Of a stretch of DNA of 64,000 bases, positions 63,442 through 64,000 are shown in pieces. The stretch is taken from positions 372,001 to 436,000 of the forward strand of contig JAMZNZ010000001.1 of assembly GCA_024178355.1 (NCBI GenBank). Direction: 5' to 3'. Positions within the stretch are counted from its first letter, which is position 1. Each line of letters starts with the position of its first letter. Source of the DNA: Maricaulaceae bacterium EIL42A08 (GTDB lineage: Bacteria; Pseudomonadota; Alphaproteobacteria; Caulobacterales; Maricaulaceae). The notes beneath the pieces are model-generated. The model saw only the letters and a program-made list of their open reading frames with translations. It ran no database searches and was not told the DNA's origin. Position numbers and translations under genes: made by a program.

Positions 63442-64000
63442 TTGTACAATAATTTTATTCATAACAAGGCGCATGGCTTCGTTTTCGCCTATGTGCCCAA
63501 AGTTGCTTGCACGAACTGGAAGTCGATCTTGCGACGCCTGAATGGGGCTGAAGACTGGCTTGACAGCCGAATTGCACATGATCGCAACGTCAGCGGGTTG
63601 GATTACTTCAATCCGGAGCCCGACGCGCCGAATGCCGGATTACCTGAAGGTGTTCCGGTATTCACCATGGTGCGTGATCCATATGCACGGGCGCTCTCGG
63701 CATACCTCAACAAGGTTGAGGCCCGTTTAGGTGGGCCCAAAGACGAGCGTTTTGAACACTGGGACAAGATCGTTGTCGAAATCGATACGTTCAGGAAGCG
63801 TAATCTGGATACGGAAACATATCCGGAAATCGATTTTGAAGTTTTTCTGCGCTGGCTGAGAGAAAGTGGCTCCTGGTCGACCCGAGACGAGCACTGGGCA
63901 CCCCAGTCGGATCTATTGGCACAGCCCTATGTCTCGTTCGAATTCGTGGGCCGCTTTGAGGCTATAGCTACCGATAGCGCTGAGATCCTGCAGCGAATTG
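63442..64000 (+). CDS. Carbohydrate sulfotransferase (family 2 type), 3' end outside window
   Basis: At least 186 residues. HNKAHGFVFAYVPKVACTNWK holds the 5'-phosphosulfate loop (VPKVACTNWK) and FTMVRDPYARALSAYLNKV the 3'-phosphate site, the chondroitin/dermatan sulfotransferase pattern. The start is uncertain: a TTG at 63442 with GAGAG upstream gives the usual family N-terminus, while GTG codons at 63400 and 63403 are in the same open frame. It is cut by the window end. Confidence 0.75.
   Translation, partial: MYNNFIHNKAHGFVFAYVPKVACTNWKSILRRLNGAEDWLDSRIAHDRNVSGLDYFNPEPDAPNAGLPEGVPVFTMVRDPYARALSAYLNKVEARLGGPKDERFEHWDKIVVEIDTFRKRNLDTETYPEIDFEVFLRWLRESGSWSTRDEHWAPQSDLLAQPYVSFEFVGRFEAIATDSAEILQRI

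Overview
The window reads as chromosome of an alphaproteobacterium, most likely a marine, stalked or dimorphic Hyphomonadaceae/Maricaulaceae relative (Maricaulis/Oceanicaulis type). This is inferred from about 60% G+C, dense short operons with ATGA-type overlaps, the zapA-6S RNA-fau order, Coq7, ExoD, DUF924 and DUF4164 proteins, and a Zur-like box of alphaproteobacterial form. No insertion sequence, integrase, rRNA operon or CRISPR array was seen.

Layout. 1-5.8 kb: thioredoxin-like protein (cut by the window edge), HAD hydrolase, then a left-pointing block dsbB-coq7, ExoD, a macro-domain gene broken by an in-frame stop, a dienelactone hydrolase, and a right-pointing alpha/beta hydrolase. 5.9-6.9 kb: tRNA-Leu(CAA), an 87-bp tandem duplication, a palindromic element, and three tiny membrane-protein genes behind a TTG-N8-CAA palindrome. 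6.9-14.3 kb: single-domain response regulator, SDR, pgeF-selO, esterase, DUF924 and a fatty acyl-CoA synthetase. 14.3-24.4 kb: sensing and redox genes, namely an HTH regulator, a globin-coupled chemoreceptor with a BLUF protein, the cytochrome bd oxidase cydABX divergent from its assembly exporter cydDC, bacterioferritin and its ferredoxin bfd. 24.7-30.6 kb: gltD-gltB glutamate synthase. 30.6-32.9 kb: a zinc cluster made of a ZIP permease, a ZrgA-like His-rich periplasmic protein and a DUF3299 lipoprotein-sized exported protein, behind a Zur-box-like site. 33-40.5 kb: a structured intergenic stretch, a frameshifted ankyrin gene, folP, a methyltransferase, fsa, serA, a sugar epimerase, an aldo/keto reductase and a YmdB phosphodiesterase.

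40.5-64 kb is dominated by surface-glycan and surface-protein functions: a glycosyltransferase-like protein with a FAD oxidoreductase and fpr, decayed SGNH and GSCFA genes, an SDR/PhyH pair, two sulfotransferases, a phage-fibre-like surface protein, galE, four family-2 glycosyltransferases, a DegT aminotransferase, a GtrB-like glycosyltransferase next to a GtrA-methyltransferase fusion, and a GtrII-like membrane glucosyltransferase. A conserved housekeeping block (fau, 6S RNA, zapA, DUF4164 protein, glmM, NUDIX) lies inside this region at 49.7-53.3 kb. Together glmM, galE, the DegT enzyme, the transferases, GtrA/GtrB/GtrII and the sulfotransferases suggest synthesis and late decoration of a sulfated or O-antigen-like polysaccharide.

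Least ordinary items: the ZIP/ZrgA/DUF3299 zinc cluster, the three mini membrane proteins with their palindrome, the GtrA-methyltransferase fusion, the globin chemoreceptor/BLUF pair, the fpr-FAD enzyme-glycosyltransferase operon, and four genes broken by stops or frameshifts.
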